Assembly: GCF_051106095.1 (NCBI RefSeq) | Contig: NC_135794.1 | Coordinates: forward strand, 25,546,747-25,610,746 | Reading direction: 5' to 3' | Length of the DNA: 64,000 nt | DNA from: Pogona vitticeps | Lineage: Eukaryota > Chordata > Lepidosauria > Squamata > Agamidae | In this document: in pieces, positions 23,101-49,020 of the stretch | How positions within the stretch are numbered: the first letter of the stretch is position 1 | How the letters are laid out: every line of letters begins with the position of its first letter | Notes under the pieces: model-generated | What the model was told of the DNA's origin: nothing | Seen by the model: only the letters and a program-made list of their open reading frames with translations | Databases searched by the model: none | Program-made: the position numbers and the translations under genes

Positions 23101-25574
23101 GGGAGCATCTAAGCAGCCATGGCATTAATTGGCTTTTCCAAGATAGTCCTGGGCTCTTAAGACAACCCAAACCCTCTTTGGGCTTTCATGAGCTCTGTAC
23201 TCTAGAAAATACCTACCCACTCTTTTCTCAAAAAGGTTTCCCTGTTGCGCCAGCTTGATGGCATGGATGTACCCGAAAGAGGCCTCATAACCCAGCATCT
23301 CACAGTAGATCAGCCGCACCATACATTCCTTCATCAGCCTCTGAAAAAGGCAAAGAACGAAACCTTACAAGAGCTGGACTGGTGGGGGGGGGGGAATCCC
23401 CATGCCTGCCATCCACACCTGCGTCCTCTGGAAGGCCAACAGCCAATCAAAGTAAGTTATTGCAACCATAATACGTATCTCTCACGGCAGTTTTAATTAT
23501 CGTGTTCATAGATCAGCACATTTGAACAGTTTTGTGTTTGAATTTGTTTTTGATTTCACTTACAACCTGCTTTACAACAATTGTAAGCCACTGTGGGCAG
23601 TTTTCTGCAGTGCAAAAGCAGGCTAGAAATGTAATAAATATACAATGAAAAGGGTTCACGTCAAGGTCAGTTGTTCTAGTTTTTATTAATTTATCTCGAG
23701 CCCACTTGACGGTTTCAACAAATATACCAAAGGTTTACGGGACGTGGTGGTGCTGTGGGCTAAACCGCAGAAGCCTGTGCTGCAGGGTCAGAAGACCAAG
23801 CAGTCGTAAGATCGAATCCACGTGATGGAGTGAACTCCTGTCGCTTGTCCCAGCTCCCGCCAACCTAGTGGTTCGAAAGCATGCAAATGCAAGTAGGTCA
23901 ATATGGACCACGTCGGTGGGACAGTAACAGTGTTCCGTGTCTAAGTCACACTGGCCACGTGACCACGGAAGATTGTCTTCGGACAAAACGCTGGCTCTAT
24001 GGCTTGGAAACGGGGATGAGCACCGCCCCCTAAAGTCGAACACGACTGGACAAAAATTGTCAAGGGGAACCTTTACCTTTTTTACCTTTACCTTTACTTT
24101 GTTCTCTTACTGTTTGTTTCCTGTGGGGGTTACTGACCCTATTTTGAGTGGCCTTCCTGCTTCCTTGGCTTCATCCAATGGGAGGAGGTTTGGGCCACGT
24201 GGCCCTTGCCATCCCTTCCATCCTCACAATTCCATTTCACATTTTCACTTTCAGCTTCTTCAACTCACTCTAAAATTCAGCAACCAGCCACAACCAGGGT
24301 AGGAAGGCGCAGCACTCACTTCTCGGAGGTACTTCTTCATAACATCAAAGTTTAATTTTGTGGCAAGAGATCTGTCCACCGTGAATGCATTTACTCTCTA
24401 CTTCACAAGTCATTTAACTTCGCATCACGTTCAGGCAAGCCTTCCCTCAGTAACCAGCTACCTGTGTGTGGTTTTGTTTAGACAGATTGTTACTGCTTTG
24501 ACTGGAATTTTAGTGCTACGTACTTGTGTTTTCCATTTTTGTGCTCTCCATTTCTCAGAGTGACATTTTAAAAACTTTTGTATACATATTTATCTTTGCC
24601 TTAATACTGCCTGTTAATTGATGTAAGATGCCTCCTTATTCATTGCATGTGGGTTTAAATATTGTCTTTTAATGACATTAGCCACCATGGCATGTTCATT
24701 GTTTTCATCTTTAAATGTATTGCCTTTCATTGTTGACAGCTGCCTTGGATCCTTTTCAAGGAGAAAGGTGGGGTAAAAATATGTTAAATAAAATAAATAA
24801 ATATTTTAACTTGCAACTTACCAGAGATGTGGTAGGTGAAGAGACTGTCACTTTTAGACTATTTAATTCCTGTTGAATTAATTTTTCTTCCTCCTAACAA
24901 AAGAAAAATCAGCCAAAAATTATTCCTAGTTAAATGTCTCTCTTTTAAGTCTTTTAAGCTACACCCCAATTACAGTACACAGCATTGCTATGAAATCACA
25001 CAGGAACATTTTTCATCCTGTATAAGATGCAGACTTCAAGCCTGTAAACCATACATATAACAATAACAATTTAATGTTTTTAACAGAAAAACATTATTGC
25101 ACACCTGAGTTGGTCATACCATAGTTCAGACCTCTGAAGTCTTACTGCCTTCAGTGGAAATTGACTTTTAACTCATACCTAAGGCTGCAATTTGACAGTA
25201 CAGAAATTCCCCATGACCTCAGCGAGACTAAACTTTTGACCAGACGTAAATCTCTTTTCACTGCAACCCATGCCAATGTTAGAAGTGCCAAGGCCGGGTG
25301 GTGGGCGAGAGAAGAGCCTGGTGGCCCCCGGAGGTCTGCCCGGTTGGGCCGGGCGCGCGCGGGGGGGGGGGGGCAGAGGACACACTCTGTGCGTGCTCAG
25401 AGGCTCCCTCCAAGGCCCCGTTACCTGCTTGGAGGCGAGGGCGGTGATGCTGCGGATGAGGCCCCCCAGCCGCGAAGGGGCCGAGCTCCGCCCGCCGCCG
25501 CCGCCGCGAAGGGGCTCCGGCTGCCCGAGCAGGCCCGGCAGGGCGCTCAGCGTCCGCTCCACCACGTCGCTCAT
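10219..25574 (-). CDS. AP4E1: AP4E1, AP-4 complex epsilon subunit (complete, 21 coding exons)
   Basis: Large subunit of the AP-4 coat, which sorts cargo such as ATG9A and APP at the trans-Golgi network. Coding exons in transcript order: 25574-25425, 24893-24822, 23340-23217, 22913-22840, 21719-21598, 21460-21301, 20453-20287, 19621-19548, 19313-19191, 19097-18988, 18823-18684, 17471-17359, 17240-17122, 16599-16300, 15652-15538, 14900-14765, 14055-13794, 12827-12261, 12136-11952, 11130-10973, 10379-10219. All phases join, giving 3432 nt, or 1143 aa plus stop (human about 1137). It starts MSDVVERTLSALPGLL; ECMVRLIYCEMLGYEASFGY and DVGVMAASLHIYLQM mark the HEAT-repeat trunk (about residues 1-616). 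A low-complexity hinge (about 655-990) contains LWGKEGYLPKK and KEKQQLASTLFVGLG. The C-terminal ear ends DCLLYQCQKAMEES, the likely binding side for tepsin. There are no frame breaks. All introns are GT-AG except one AT-AC intron. Confidence 0.96.
11460..11756 (+). mobile_element. BovB (RTE) LINE 3' end, sense orientation
   Basis: The translation contains ILKLRLQYFGHLMRKEDSLE, then GKCDGKRRRGGQRTRWLDSV, NLTQLREAVEDRRAWGALV and VTKSQTRLN, the characteristic C-terminus of the BovB endonuclease/reverse-transcriptase ORF. It is followed by the short 3' end 'gtcacgaagagtcagacac'. It is 5'-truncated, as is usual for LINEs. It sits in AP4E1 intron 19, antisense to the gene. BovB is the family known for horizontal transfer between squamates and ruminants. 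Confidence 0.88.
13396..13590 (-). mobile_element. CR1 LINE 3' fragment
   Basis: 'ggaatcatggagctggaagg' followed by 'aagtccaacc' is the reverse-complement hallmark of the amniote CR1 3' region, with 'ggcctcccgtgttggagcac' further in. It lies in AP4E1 intron 17. It is well diverged, consistent with age. Confidence 0.7.
17472..18683 (-). other. AP4E1: AP4E1 intron 11: minor-spliceosome (U12-type) AT-AC intron
   Basis: On the minus strand the intron begins ATATCCTTG (18683-18675), the U12 5' consensus. It ends with a branch-site match TTCTTTTAAC (about 17492-17483), then 11 bases to the terminal AC at 17473-17472. Splicing here joins GCTGAAAA to ATATGCTCCTGAC and restores AELAEKYAPDNEWFIQ, matching human AP4E1. 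No GT donor or AG acceptor gives the conserved protein. U12 introns are spliced by the U11/U12/U4atac/U6atac machinery and are usually slow and conserved. Confidence 0.93.
18966..18987 (-). other. AP4E1: Tandem in-frame 5' splice sites after AP4E1 exon 10
   Basis: The exon ends ...AGAGAG|gtaagt with the donor gt at 18987-18986. Exactly 21 nt further on, a second GAG|gtaagt occurs (gt at 18966-18965). Use of the second would add seven residues (VSCVERE) in frame without a stop. The first donor reproduces the human protein and is taken as the main one. Confidence 0.6.
22250..22370. mobile_element. Fold-back MITE-like element
   Basis: Two arms pair imperfectly: 'ttggcctacacctcccatc' on the left and 'gtgggagttaggggcc' on the right, followed by 'aacatttctggagg'. 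This resembles the hAT-type fold-back repeats elsewhere in the window. It is decayed and its boundaries are approximate. It lies in AP4E1 intron 4. Confidence 0.45.
22385..22460 (-). mobile_element. LINE/SINE 3' tail fragment (L2/CR1-like)
   Basis: (TTTA)n is followed by 'tatatcccgcccatctgg', the reverse complement of the common reptilian LINE/SINE 3' end 'gggcgggatataaat' plus (AAAT)n. A sister copy lies at about 56310-56380. Confidence 0.55.
23739..24097 (+). mobile_element. Sauria-type SINE, near full length
   Basis: The head 'gggacgtggtggtgctgtgg' is followed by 'ctaaaccgcagaagcctg' and 'agatcgaatcc'. The body closely follows the 2203-2533 copy, and the 3' end 'gtcaaggggaac' carries several ACCTTT units. 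It lies antisense in AP4E1 intron 2. Target duplication is unclear. Confidence 0.87.
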
Positions 25575-25920
25575 GCCGGGCCCGCGGGCGCCCGTCGGGG
25601 GGGGACCCGCTGCCGCTGTCGTGGCCTCCGCCTCCGCCGCCCCTCCATGGCCCGAGGCCCGAGCGAGACCCGGCCCTGCCCTGCCCTGCCTAGCCGGCTC
25701 CCGTCCCCGTCTCCGGCCGCCGCTGCCGCCGCTTCCTCCGGGCTCACTTCCGGGCGGCGCCAGGCCGGCCTCCCTCGCGCTTGGGCGGCTTCTGCTTTCT
25801 GCCTTCCGCGGGCTCCGCCGGGGCGGGAAGGCCTAGGCGCGCTGGAGAAGCCTCGGCCTCGAGTAGGGGGAGCGCCCGGGGAGGAAGCGGGAGGGCGGGA
25901 GCCCCGCTCATAAGGCTCTT
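25270..25920. promoter_or_regulatory. AP4E1: AP4E1 CpG-island promoter
   Basis: The block is dense in GC and CpG and covers AP4E1 exon 1, the start of intron 1 and the sequence upstream of the start codon. A motif ACTCTGTGCGTGCTCAG (25384-25400), like the array at LYSMD2, lies just inside intron 1. I see no TATA box. The transcription start cannot be fixed from sequence. Confidence 0.65.
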
Positions 25921-28338
25921 GGGTCACAATAAAGCTTCTCTTTTTACACATCACTCATCGGGCCGGTTGCGAAAAGGATGCGGGATCGTGCGTGTATGTG
26001 TGTGGGTTGGATCTGGTCTGGTCAATTTTCAGCTGGCCTTTCCCCTCTTCCCCCCCCCCTCCGTTGGCCTCCCGTTCCTTTTATTCTCCCCTTCCCTGGT
26101 GAAGGAAAAGGGGGGGGGAGGCTGGCTTTCCTCCTCGTTGGGTGACTCAGAACAACCCTGCGAGGTGGGTGAGGATGAACCAGGAATTTGGGACGCTGGA
26201 CGACCCCCCCCCCCCCGGGCGCACGCTTGACACCTGACTGTCCCCAGCCCCAGAGCAACTCATGTTTTGTTTTGTTTTATTTCAGTGCCATTTTTCTCCC
26301 ACAAAGGGACTTAAGGCCTTCACAGTCATTAAAATACAAGTAAAGCTAAAGGGACAATAAATATAGAATGAAAAACAACCCATTATTATTGTATAGGGCA
26401 GTATTTTATAAACCCTGTTTATACAAATAGTAAATCAACCTTCAAAAGTATGCATAAGCACTACTACACCACACTGGCTAGCCATTAACTGGTTGGGGCA
26501 CTGCTGTTCAACATCATGTTTCACTTAATTATACCCTGCTTAAACAATTTTCAAAATAGCTTGCAATGAAACCCAAAACATATTCTATCCCGTGATAACC
26601 CAACACACTGGAAACAAGCCAGCTTCCTCTAGAAATTGTTGGAAAATATGAAAATCAAGTATGCAAGAAAAATTAATGTCATCTGAGGCAGAAGAGTTAC
26701 ATGTAGTTAATACTGAACCAGTAATTTGTTCTAAGTACCAAAGATAAACTGGGTCACAGTGGCATCAAAAAGAAATGCCCGGCTCATTGCCTCATGCTTT
26801 CAATAGTGGAATTCAGTCTGATGGGGAATCATTTTGTTGCTAACATAATCAGTTGTTTTTTCATGTATTTAAATCCTTGGCTAACCCGTTTTGAATGACT
26901 AATCAATCAGGCAGGCGTGCAGCTGATCACTAAAACATCCTGCATGGGCCGGAGGCTGGACGAGATGACCCTTGAGATCCAAGACATGATAGTTCTTTGA
27001 CTCTATGAATCTGCATCCCTGTGAGAGCCGGGCCTCCTCGTCAGTCATAAAGGAATGGACTTTGATTTCTTTTAGGGTTGGTTCAAGACTTGCAAATATA
27101 GTACTAAAAGCACTGAGGTGTGTGGTTAATACTTTTTAAAAAGCACTGTTTGCTGATCTAGTTTCAGGACCCATGGGAAGGCAACACTTTTAGTAAGACC
27201 AATCAGAAATATGCAGACGTTTGTGCATATTTTATTGTTATTATTATTATTATAAAATAGAAACACATCCTGGGAAGCCAGAAGGTGGTGCCAGAACACA
27301 ACTTTCTTAAACAAGAAGGGCAGCCAGAGAGGGCCCTATTTACATGCTTCTTGAGAACCCTTACAGTTCCTCAAAAACTTATCAGAGTGCTCAGGGGAAA
27401 AAAACCAAGCAGTAAAATCTTCAAAGGTAGGGCAACATGAAACGTATCGCACAAAAAACAACAACCCATTTTTCTTTTACATGCTTTCTGTCACACCTCA
27501 GGCTTCTTAACACACAGGATGCCTGCCTGCAGAACATCCAGAGCAAATCTGGCATTTCGAGGTACTGTACAGTCCTGACATCATCCAAGCCTGTTATTCT
27601 TTTCAGCAATTCAGTAGCACAAAGGAAGCTCATATTCTATGATAAGGAGTGAGGTGGGGGGGGCACAGGTTAAACTGCAGTACAGTATCTGCTTGCTTGG
27701 GGTAGAAGTTAAGGTAGACCAAAGGTGTTCAGTGGTTCTGTATTTTGAGTGAACTTCTTAATTCTGTTTATTTAATTTTTTAGCTTTTAATACTGCTTTT
27801 AATACTGGAAGTTGCCTTGGGTTCTTTTCAGGAGAAAGGCAAGGTCTAAATATTTTAAATGCATAAATAATAAACAAGGAAAAAAAGGTGGAGTTGATCT
27901 GCCCTCTAAATTTCTTTATTCTGGATGCATACTCTCAGCTTAAGTGTATTGCCTTAATCTTCTCTCTCTCTTTTCTAAATGTTCTTGCGTTCAGTGATGG
28001 TTTCTAAAAAGAGTCACTAGTGATTGGGTTGAGAAGGATTTCTTTTCCCGCCAGAGATGCCTGCCCCTTTGTTTGGGGCAGGCCTGGGCGGGAGGGGGGA
28101 GTCAACGCAGTGTTCCCAAGGGCCCCTCCATCATCATCCTCAAGCAGAGCGACCGCAGAGCATACATGGGCACCTTTGCACAGCACAGGGCGGGCGACTA
28201 TCGTCTATGTGTGTGTAAGAGAGGAGGGGGAAGAGATCAAGCCCTGTGTCGCCCCTTCCTCTGCTGGCAAAAAGGCGGGGGGGGGCTTTCCGTCGGTGGG
28301 GATTCCCTCTGCGGAGGGGCAGGAACCCGTCATCCTCG
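25921..28338. other. Spacer between AP4E1 and SCG3
   Basis: AT-rich and without a gene. It contains a plus-oriented CR1-type tail at about 26940-27010 ('gacgagatgacccttgagat', 'gactctatgaat') and an L2-like tail at about 27795-27880. The two genes are divergent, with about 3.3 kb between their start codons. Confidence 0.55.
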
Positions 28339-28859
28339 TCTGACCTGGAAAAGCCGCTCCATCCGCCAGGCCAGGCTGGGCCCCGGAGCGCGGGAGCGCG
28401 CGAGGGGAGGGGAGGGGAGGGTGGCTGGCGCGCGCGCGCTCGCACATCTGCAGCCCCCCTTGCTTGCTTGCTTGCTTGCACGCTCGGGCGGCCGCCTCCT
28501 CGCCTCCCTTCTCCTTCCACCCCCGTCCGGAGGAAGCCGCGCCTCCCCGACCAAGGGAAAGGGGCAGAAGAGGAAAAGGACCCGGGAAGGCTGCCTCTCT
28601 CCCTCTCCCTCTCGCCCGCCTTGGTCCCCAGCCCGCCGCCCGCCGGCTCCGGGAGCTGCGGGACTCCAGCAGAAGCGCTTTCAGCACCAGGGGCGGTGGA
28701 CAGTTCCCGGCGCGGCGGCAGGCGTCCTTGGCAGGAGGGCGCGGCGCCTCCGGCAACTCCCGCCGCCTCTCTCCGGGTGCCGCCCGGGCAGCTAGCTCGC
28801 CGGCCGGCCAGGCGGGTCTCCGCCCTAGCGCTTCTCCCGGCAGACCGCGGCCGAAGACG
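28339..28859 (+). promoter_or_regulatory. SCG3: SCG3 CpG island / 5'UTR with split RE1-like site
   Basis: GC-rich sequence leads to the SCG3 ATG at 28860 (A at -3). The left RE1/NRSE half site TTCAGCACC lies at 28680-28688 and a right-half-like GGACAGTTCC at 28698-28707. The spacer is 9 nt instead of the canonical 2, in the expanded class known for REST. It lies about 150-180 bp upstream of the start codon. Long open frames here are GC artefacts. Confidence 0.55.
28670..28715 (+). promoter_or_regulatory. Candidate non-canonical RE1/NRSE (REST site)
   Basis: A perfect left half TTCAGCACC (28680-28688) is followed by nine bases and then GGACAGTTCC (28698-28707), which matches eight of ten positions of the right half. 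The half-site centres are about 18 bp apart, against 11-12 in canonical sites; expanded spacing of about 16-19 is an established REST-bound class. A REST site fits a neuroendocrine gene. Binding is inferred. Confidence 0.5.
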
Positions 28860-43884
<15,025 letters not shown>

Positions 43885-46800
43885 GGAAGAGAAAGGACAA
43901 CCTATCTTGAAGCTGTAAGGAATCTTAGTCTAGCTCTCCCCACATCTAGTTCTGTGACTTGCAATCTGTTTTCTCCCACCAACCCACTCAAGATTATTAG
44001 CAGGTATTTTGTCTGTATCATACTGAACCTTTTCCAGGTTTAAGGGGACAAAGTATCTTTGTCAACAATCCACAAGGCATATTTTCCCTGTACGTTAGTC
44101 ATCACACAGGTAAGGCAGAATTTGGCTGCTCACTTTATAGTTAACAGGGTAACATGATAACAAAGTATTTCCTTTTCGCTTACCTTTTCACCCCAAGAAG
44201 CTCTTCTAGAGAAGATCAATATTTCAAGAGCTTTCCTATCTCCTCTGCCCCCTGAGCATCAACCAACTCATTCAGTAGCTTTTTAGAGATCTGATCCTAG
44301 AAATCTGTAAAGGGCATTATTTATTAGGGTCAAAGGAAAATCATGATTTGTAAAGAAATGTCATATTCATATGTTGTTATTATTACAATTTACTGTCCCA
44401 GAGAGTCCAGTTTAAACACTAGTAGTGCATCGCTAGTTCCTTGTTGTTTGTGTACTTTGTAGAGTGTCTCCGTTCATGTGCTAGTTAAATGGTTGCTCCA
44501 CGTTAAACACTACATCAGCCTTTAAGGTAGATTTTACAGGGAGAAAGAACTGTATAGTCACAGTATTGCTACGGTCAGGTACAGTAGCAACACTGTCATT
44601 AACTCACCCCATTGCTCTTGAATACATGTTATTTCTCTGTGCATGTCTGACAAATGGAATTCTCAATGTGAGTAGCCTAAGGGTACCTGTATATAGCTTT
44701 TAACTTCTAAGGAGAAAACAAAAAACCTAAAGACAACCTGTCTGAGGAGCTTAGAACTAGAGATATGCTTAGGATCTGTAAGCAGATATCATTATGCAAT
44801 TTGCCAGCCAAAACCATCCAGTTTTTGAAACTGCTGGTCTCCATGAAAGGAAACTGCAGAAATTCCCAAGCTTGTTGGGGCTCAATGAACCTTCAATGAA
44901 GGGCTGGGCAATTTCTGACCCTCCAGACATGGGACAACAAATCTCCTTATCCCACAGCCCTGGAAAGGCTGGCAGCCTGGCTGGGGCAAACAGGAACTGA
45001 AATCCAAAAGGCCACGGGTTGTTCAGCCCTTTAACACCCTAAGGATTGCTTCCTTCCTTCTTTCTCCTGCCTTTCTCTCGGTGCTGATCCACAACACACC
45101 ACTACATTGATTTAAAAAACAGATGCAGCTAAAACACTGCAGCTAATTTGCAGTATTAAGATTTAAAAAAAGTTATCAGAATTGAAAAAAACACCAAATT
45201 AAAACAATCCAGGAGCTGTTTAAAAGCACAGTGGGGAAGGAGGAAATGCAATACTCACTATTAAAATGTTTGGTAATAGAACTGCATTCTTATTTGATGT
45301 ACCATGGGAGTATGACCCTACCTTTTAAGGGGGAAGAATCTACCATAGGTAAAGAAAAAGAATGGTTTGCTGTCAGGTGAATCCAGCTTGTGAGTTTTTA
45401 TCACATTAGATGAGGATGGCCATATTTGGTCTTTAAAAAAACAACCCACCAACAAGCAAAACAACTTTTGGGTTGGAAAGATGGATAACCAAGACTGTGA
45501 CACACAAAAATATGATCAGCAATCTGACAGGCCAGGTTGTTCCTCCAAGTTTCTGCACTAGGAATAAGTTCCTTTAAACTGATTTTCATAGCACACCACT
45601 CAACTCCAGAAAGTTAAAGCAATACATCACCATTGATAAGATACCACATCAGCCTTGCTGATTTATAAATAACAGCAACAAAATGTTCCTAAACTTTACT
45701 GTATAAAAGCTTAGCTTAATACAGCCTGGAACATTAATATATATATTTTAAAACTCTTTGAAGACCAGCTCCATTGGAACCATGTGTACTGTTTTGCTAG
45801 GAAGGGAGTACAGAAAGTGTAGAGCAGCAGCCACTGAAAATACCTTAATCTGGTCTAATGGCTCTTAACAGAGCTTCAGAAGTGCTGGGCATCTGAGGTA
45901 GAATGTGAAGCAAAAAAAGTTGGGTGACAAAGGAGGGAGAAGAGCAGTACTGGGAAGAACATAAGTAGTCTCAATAATGTTATGCAGAGATAATTAGGTT
46001 AGCTGATGCTAGCTGAAAAAAAAAGATTCTTCGCTGCCCCAAAGGCTACTGAGATAAAGGAATAACAGCTGAATTCCCTTTGAAACTGGGGTGGGGAGTC
46101 ATTGTTTTGTTACACTTCTAGCACTAATTGGAACACATGGTGCCCTGATGAAGCAAAGAACAGAAGGGAAAGAAAATGGGATACTCATCTTAATACATTT
46201 TTTAAATTGAGCTTTTAAAAACTTTGCATACTTCACACCTTCAACCAATTACATCTTTTTAATAGCTAGGCCATGCCACAAGAAAAATAATAGGTTCATC
46301 TTCCTAAGCTTTGTTCTCTGAATGCTTCTAACAACGGACTCAGCTGTCAGGTTGGGTTGCATCAAACACAACTTTGAGTAAATGAAATGATACAGCGAAT
46401 GAGAGGCATGGTCTCTCTCTCTCTCCCTCACACACACACTTACACACAATCATTCACTGCAGATGGGCTGCACTTTATATCAAATGAAAGCCAGCAAGTG
46501 ATCTCAGCTCTCACAATTAGCACTGCAGAGAGGCCCACTCTCGTATTTTAACAGTATACTGTAATGTCGGTTGGATGTTTTTCCTCCATGGAGTCGCAAC
46601 TGGTAGGCCACCATTGTAGTATTTCTTCCATCACTTTAATGCAGTGGAAGGCAACATGCACCCCCACACCCCAAACACTACAACTTCCAATGTTTCTGCT
46701 GGGAGGAGGGGACTGGACACCTTTGTTTCCCTGCAGAATCATGTTCTCAGAAGTAGTTAGGACTATGATTCGTTTGAGGGAAAAAGGCCAAGTCCTCCGT

Positions 46801-48280
46801 ACATCACGTTTTCCCACAGAATCGCTAGGATTTTTATGACAACTGAGGCAGGCAGACGTGGGTCTTGGAGGGTCCTAGGGAAGGGTAGTGCATCCCTCAC
46901 TGGATTTGGGGGAAAGCTGTCACAAGAAGTCAGTCCTATTGTAATGAAACAATAATGTGTCCTGCACATCTCTAGTTCTAATCCCACCCAAACCTTTTTG
47001 TTTTTTTTAAAATATTAATGGTGTTTTTGAGATGCTTTGAAGCATCTCCACCATTTAAAAAGACAGCTGGGAGAAAAATGTAATAATTACAAAGTACATG
47101 ACACTCACAACACTTTTCTAATAGAATCTTGTTTCTGATACTGTACTTTATTAAATGCTTTGCTACAAGAGTCATGTAGATTTTTGTTGTGCATCTTCTT
47201 TCTGCCACTTTACAGTCAAATTCATGCATTGAGCGATCTATGAATATATATGAGGGAGAAAGAAATCTTTCTAAAATCTGAAATACACTTTATAATAACA
47301 CGTACATGAATGATTTCAGCATGGCTGCAGCAGAGGGCCACAAAGGCCAGAAAGGAAACATTATCTGTGGAACCATTTATGGTTCAGAAATTATGTAACA
47401 CCGCCTGCCACCTGCCCCTCAAAATAATATCCTAAGATGCCGCTTTATATTTCAGAATTTTACCTAAACCTGCATTTGCCACTTGTACTTGTATTGCCAA
47501 GAGATAGACTGTGTGGTTTGCTACTTTAGAAATAGTAATCCCTTTTGATAAAATGTATGTTATGGGTAATTCAGGGCTGGAACTAAAAAGCCAACTGGGC
47601 AGGTTGCATGACTGTGAAGGGCTCACCCACTGTGATTGCAAGGAGTTGCTGCCATTGACCAGCTATGTCTTTTAGCAGTACATTTCATAAATCACGCATT
47701 GCTTAATGACGTACCTTAGTCAACTACCTCACAGCCTCAACTTCATCAGTTAATCCTGCAGTTTTTATTGCATTTAGGAATATGCTGAAGATGCTGGCTA
47801 TAGATTTAGAGGATCCCACATCCATGTTCTTCTGTAAAATCAATGGAATGACTCATGGGTATGTAATGAGCACATTCATAAAACAGTGGGTAGAATCTAG
47901 GCTAATTCAAGCAATAGGCTGATATAAATTAACAGGACATCACACATGACCAGCTTAAACCACTGGTTTCAGTGACTCTACTGTGACCAAATCTAAATCC
48001 AGCAATCCTTCCCACTGTTTGTCTTTTCATTCCTTCACCAAGATAAATTAATACCCCGATTCTGAGTATTTTCAAAAGAAATAAAAAAGCTGGATTCGAA
48101 GAATTCAGCCTTCTCATTGCCTTAATCAAAGTTCCAGTAACTGGAAAATAAGGCACAAACACTTTAATTGCTTACAATTTTTTAATACATCCAGGTGAAA
48201 CAGAAATCACATTTTAATGTATTTGCAAAGGATCAGACACTCTTGTGCTTTCTATATAGATAGGCTGAACAAAGATAAGT
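43885..48280 (+). other. SCG3 3'UTR and intergenic spacer to LYSMD2
   Basis: Unique AT-rich sequence follows the SCG3 stop, and the first part must be its 3'UTR. No clear AATAAA was found in the first kilobase; candidate ATTAAA hexamers occur near 45196 and 45261, and AATAAA at 48080-48085. A fold-back repeat lies at 44901-45029. No further gene was recognised. Human SCG3 and LYSMD2 are likewise convergent neighbours. Confidence 0.45.
44901..45029. mobile_element. Fold-back MITE-like element
   Basis: The ends are imperfect inverted repeats: 'gggctgggcaatttctg' on the left and 'cgggttgttcagccc' on the right. The centre contains 'ggctggcagcctggctgg'. No target duplication is evident. Confidence 0.45.
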
Positions 48281-49020
48281 TGCTTTCTTAAAGTGCATCT
48301 TTTATTTATAACATAAAAACTATGTATGTTTACACACAAGAAGCCATGCTTCAAACATTACTCTGAAAAAAATATACTAAGCACTCTTCTTGTTTTTTTA
48401 AAAAAGTTTCCAAACAAAATATTGCAATACACACTTTGAAACTCGAACATTTCTTCTCTTGAAATTGTTGGCTACATACCTGGTCATTTTAAAAACACAT
48501 GTTTTTATATACCTATTTTTAGATCTCTAAAAACATATATCTGTGTACACACACACACACACACACACACACCAACTCAGGGCCATAGCAGCCAGGTTTG
48601 ATATTTGCATAATTCACATGACAAACTTTTCTGCCTCAAAGCGCCATGATAATGACTTATCATAAATATTTAGTTCCTCTTACAATTCATCATATATGTA
48701 TATGCAGCCATTTCTTAAAGATTCTGCATTAAAGCAATCTCGGGGATATACTGTTGCTACTGTGCTATGTTTTCATAGCAGAAATACAAAGGCAATTACT
48801 ACTTCTGGAAGGCTGTCTTCCGCTATTAATGTGTAGTAAGAGAACACTAACCTGCAAAAGGCTGAGGGTCACATAATTTCAGTGCAAATATAGTCAGTAG
48901 AATTACCTACACATGACTTGTAACAAGTACACAAAATAAGATCAATGCAAAAGATTTGCTTTTGAATCTTCAACCATTTAGTTCTTTAAGAACTGCGTTC
49001 ATTTTAACTCTGCACCTCTT
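48280..49020 (-). other. LYSMD2: Probable LYSMD2 3'UTR with poly(A) signal
   Basis: Below the LYSMD2 stop on the minus strand, AATAAA occurs at 48306-48301, which predicts cleavage around 48280 and a 3'UTR of about 0.7 kb. The sequence is AT-rich and free of recognised repeats except a CA tract. This is an inference from the hexamer only. Confidence 0.45.
48548..48572. repeat. (CA)n microsatellite
   Basis: About 12 CA units within the LYSMD2 3'UTR region. Confidence 0.9.
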
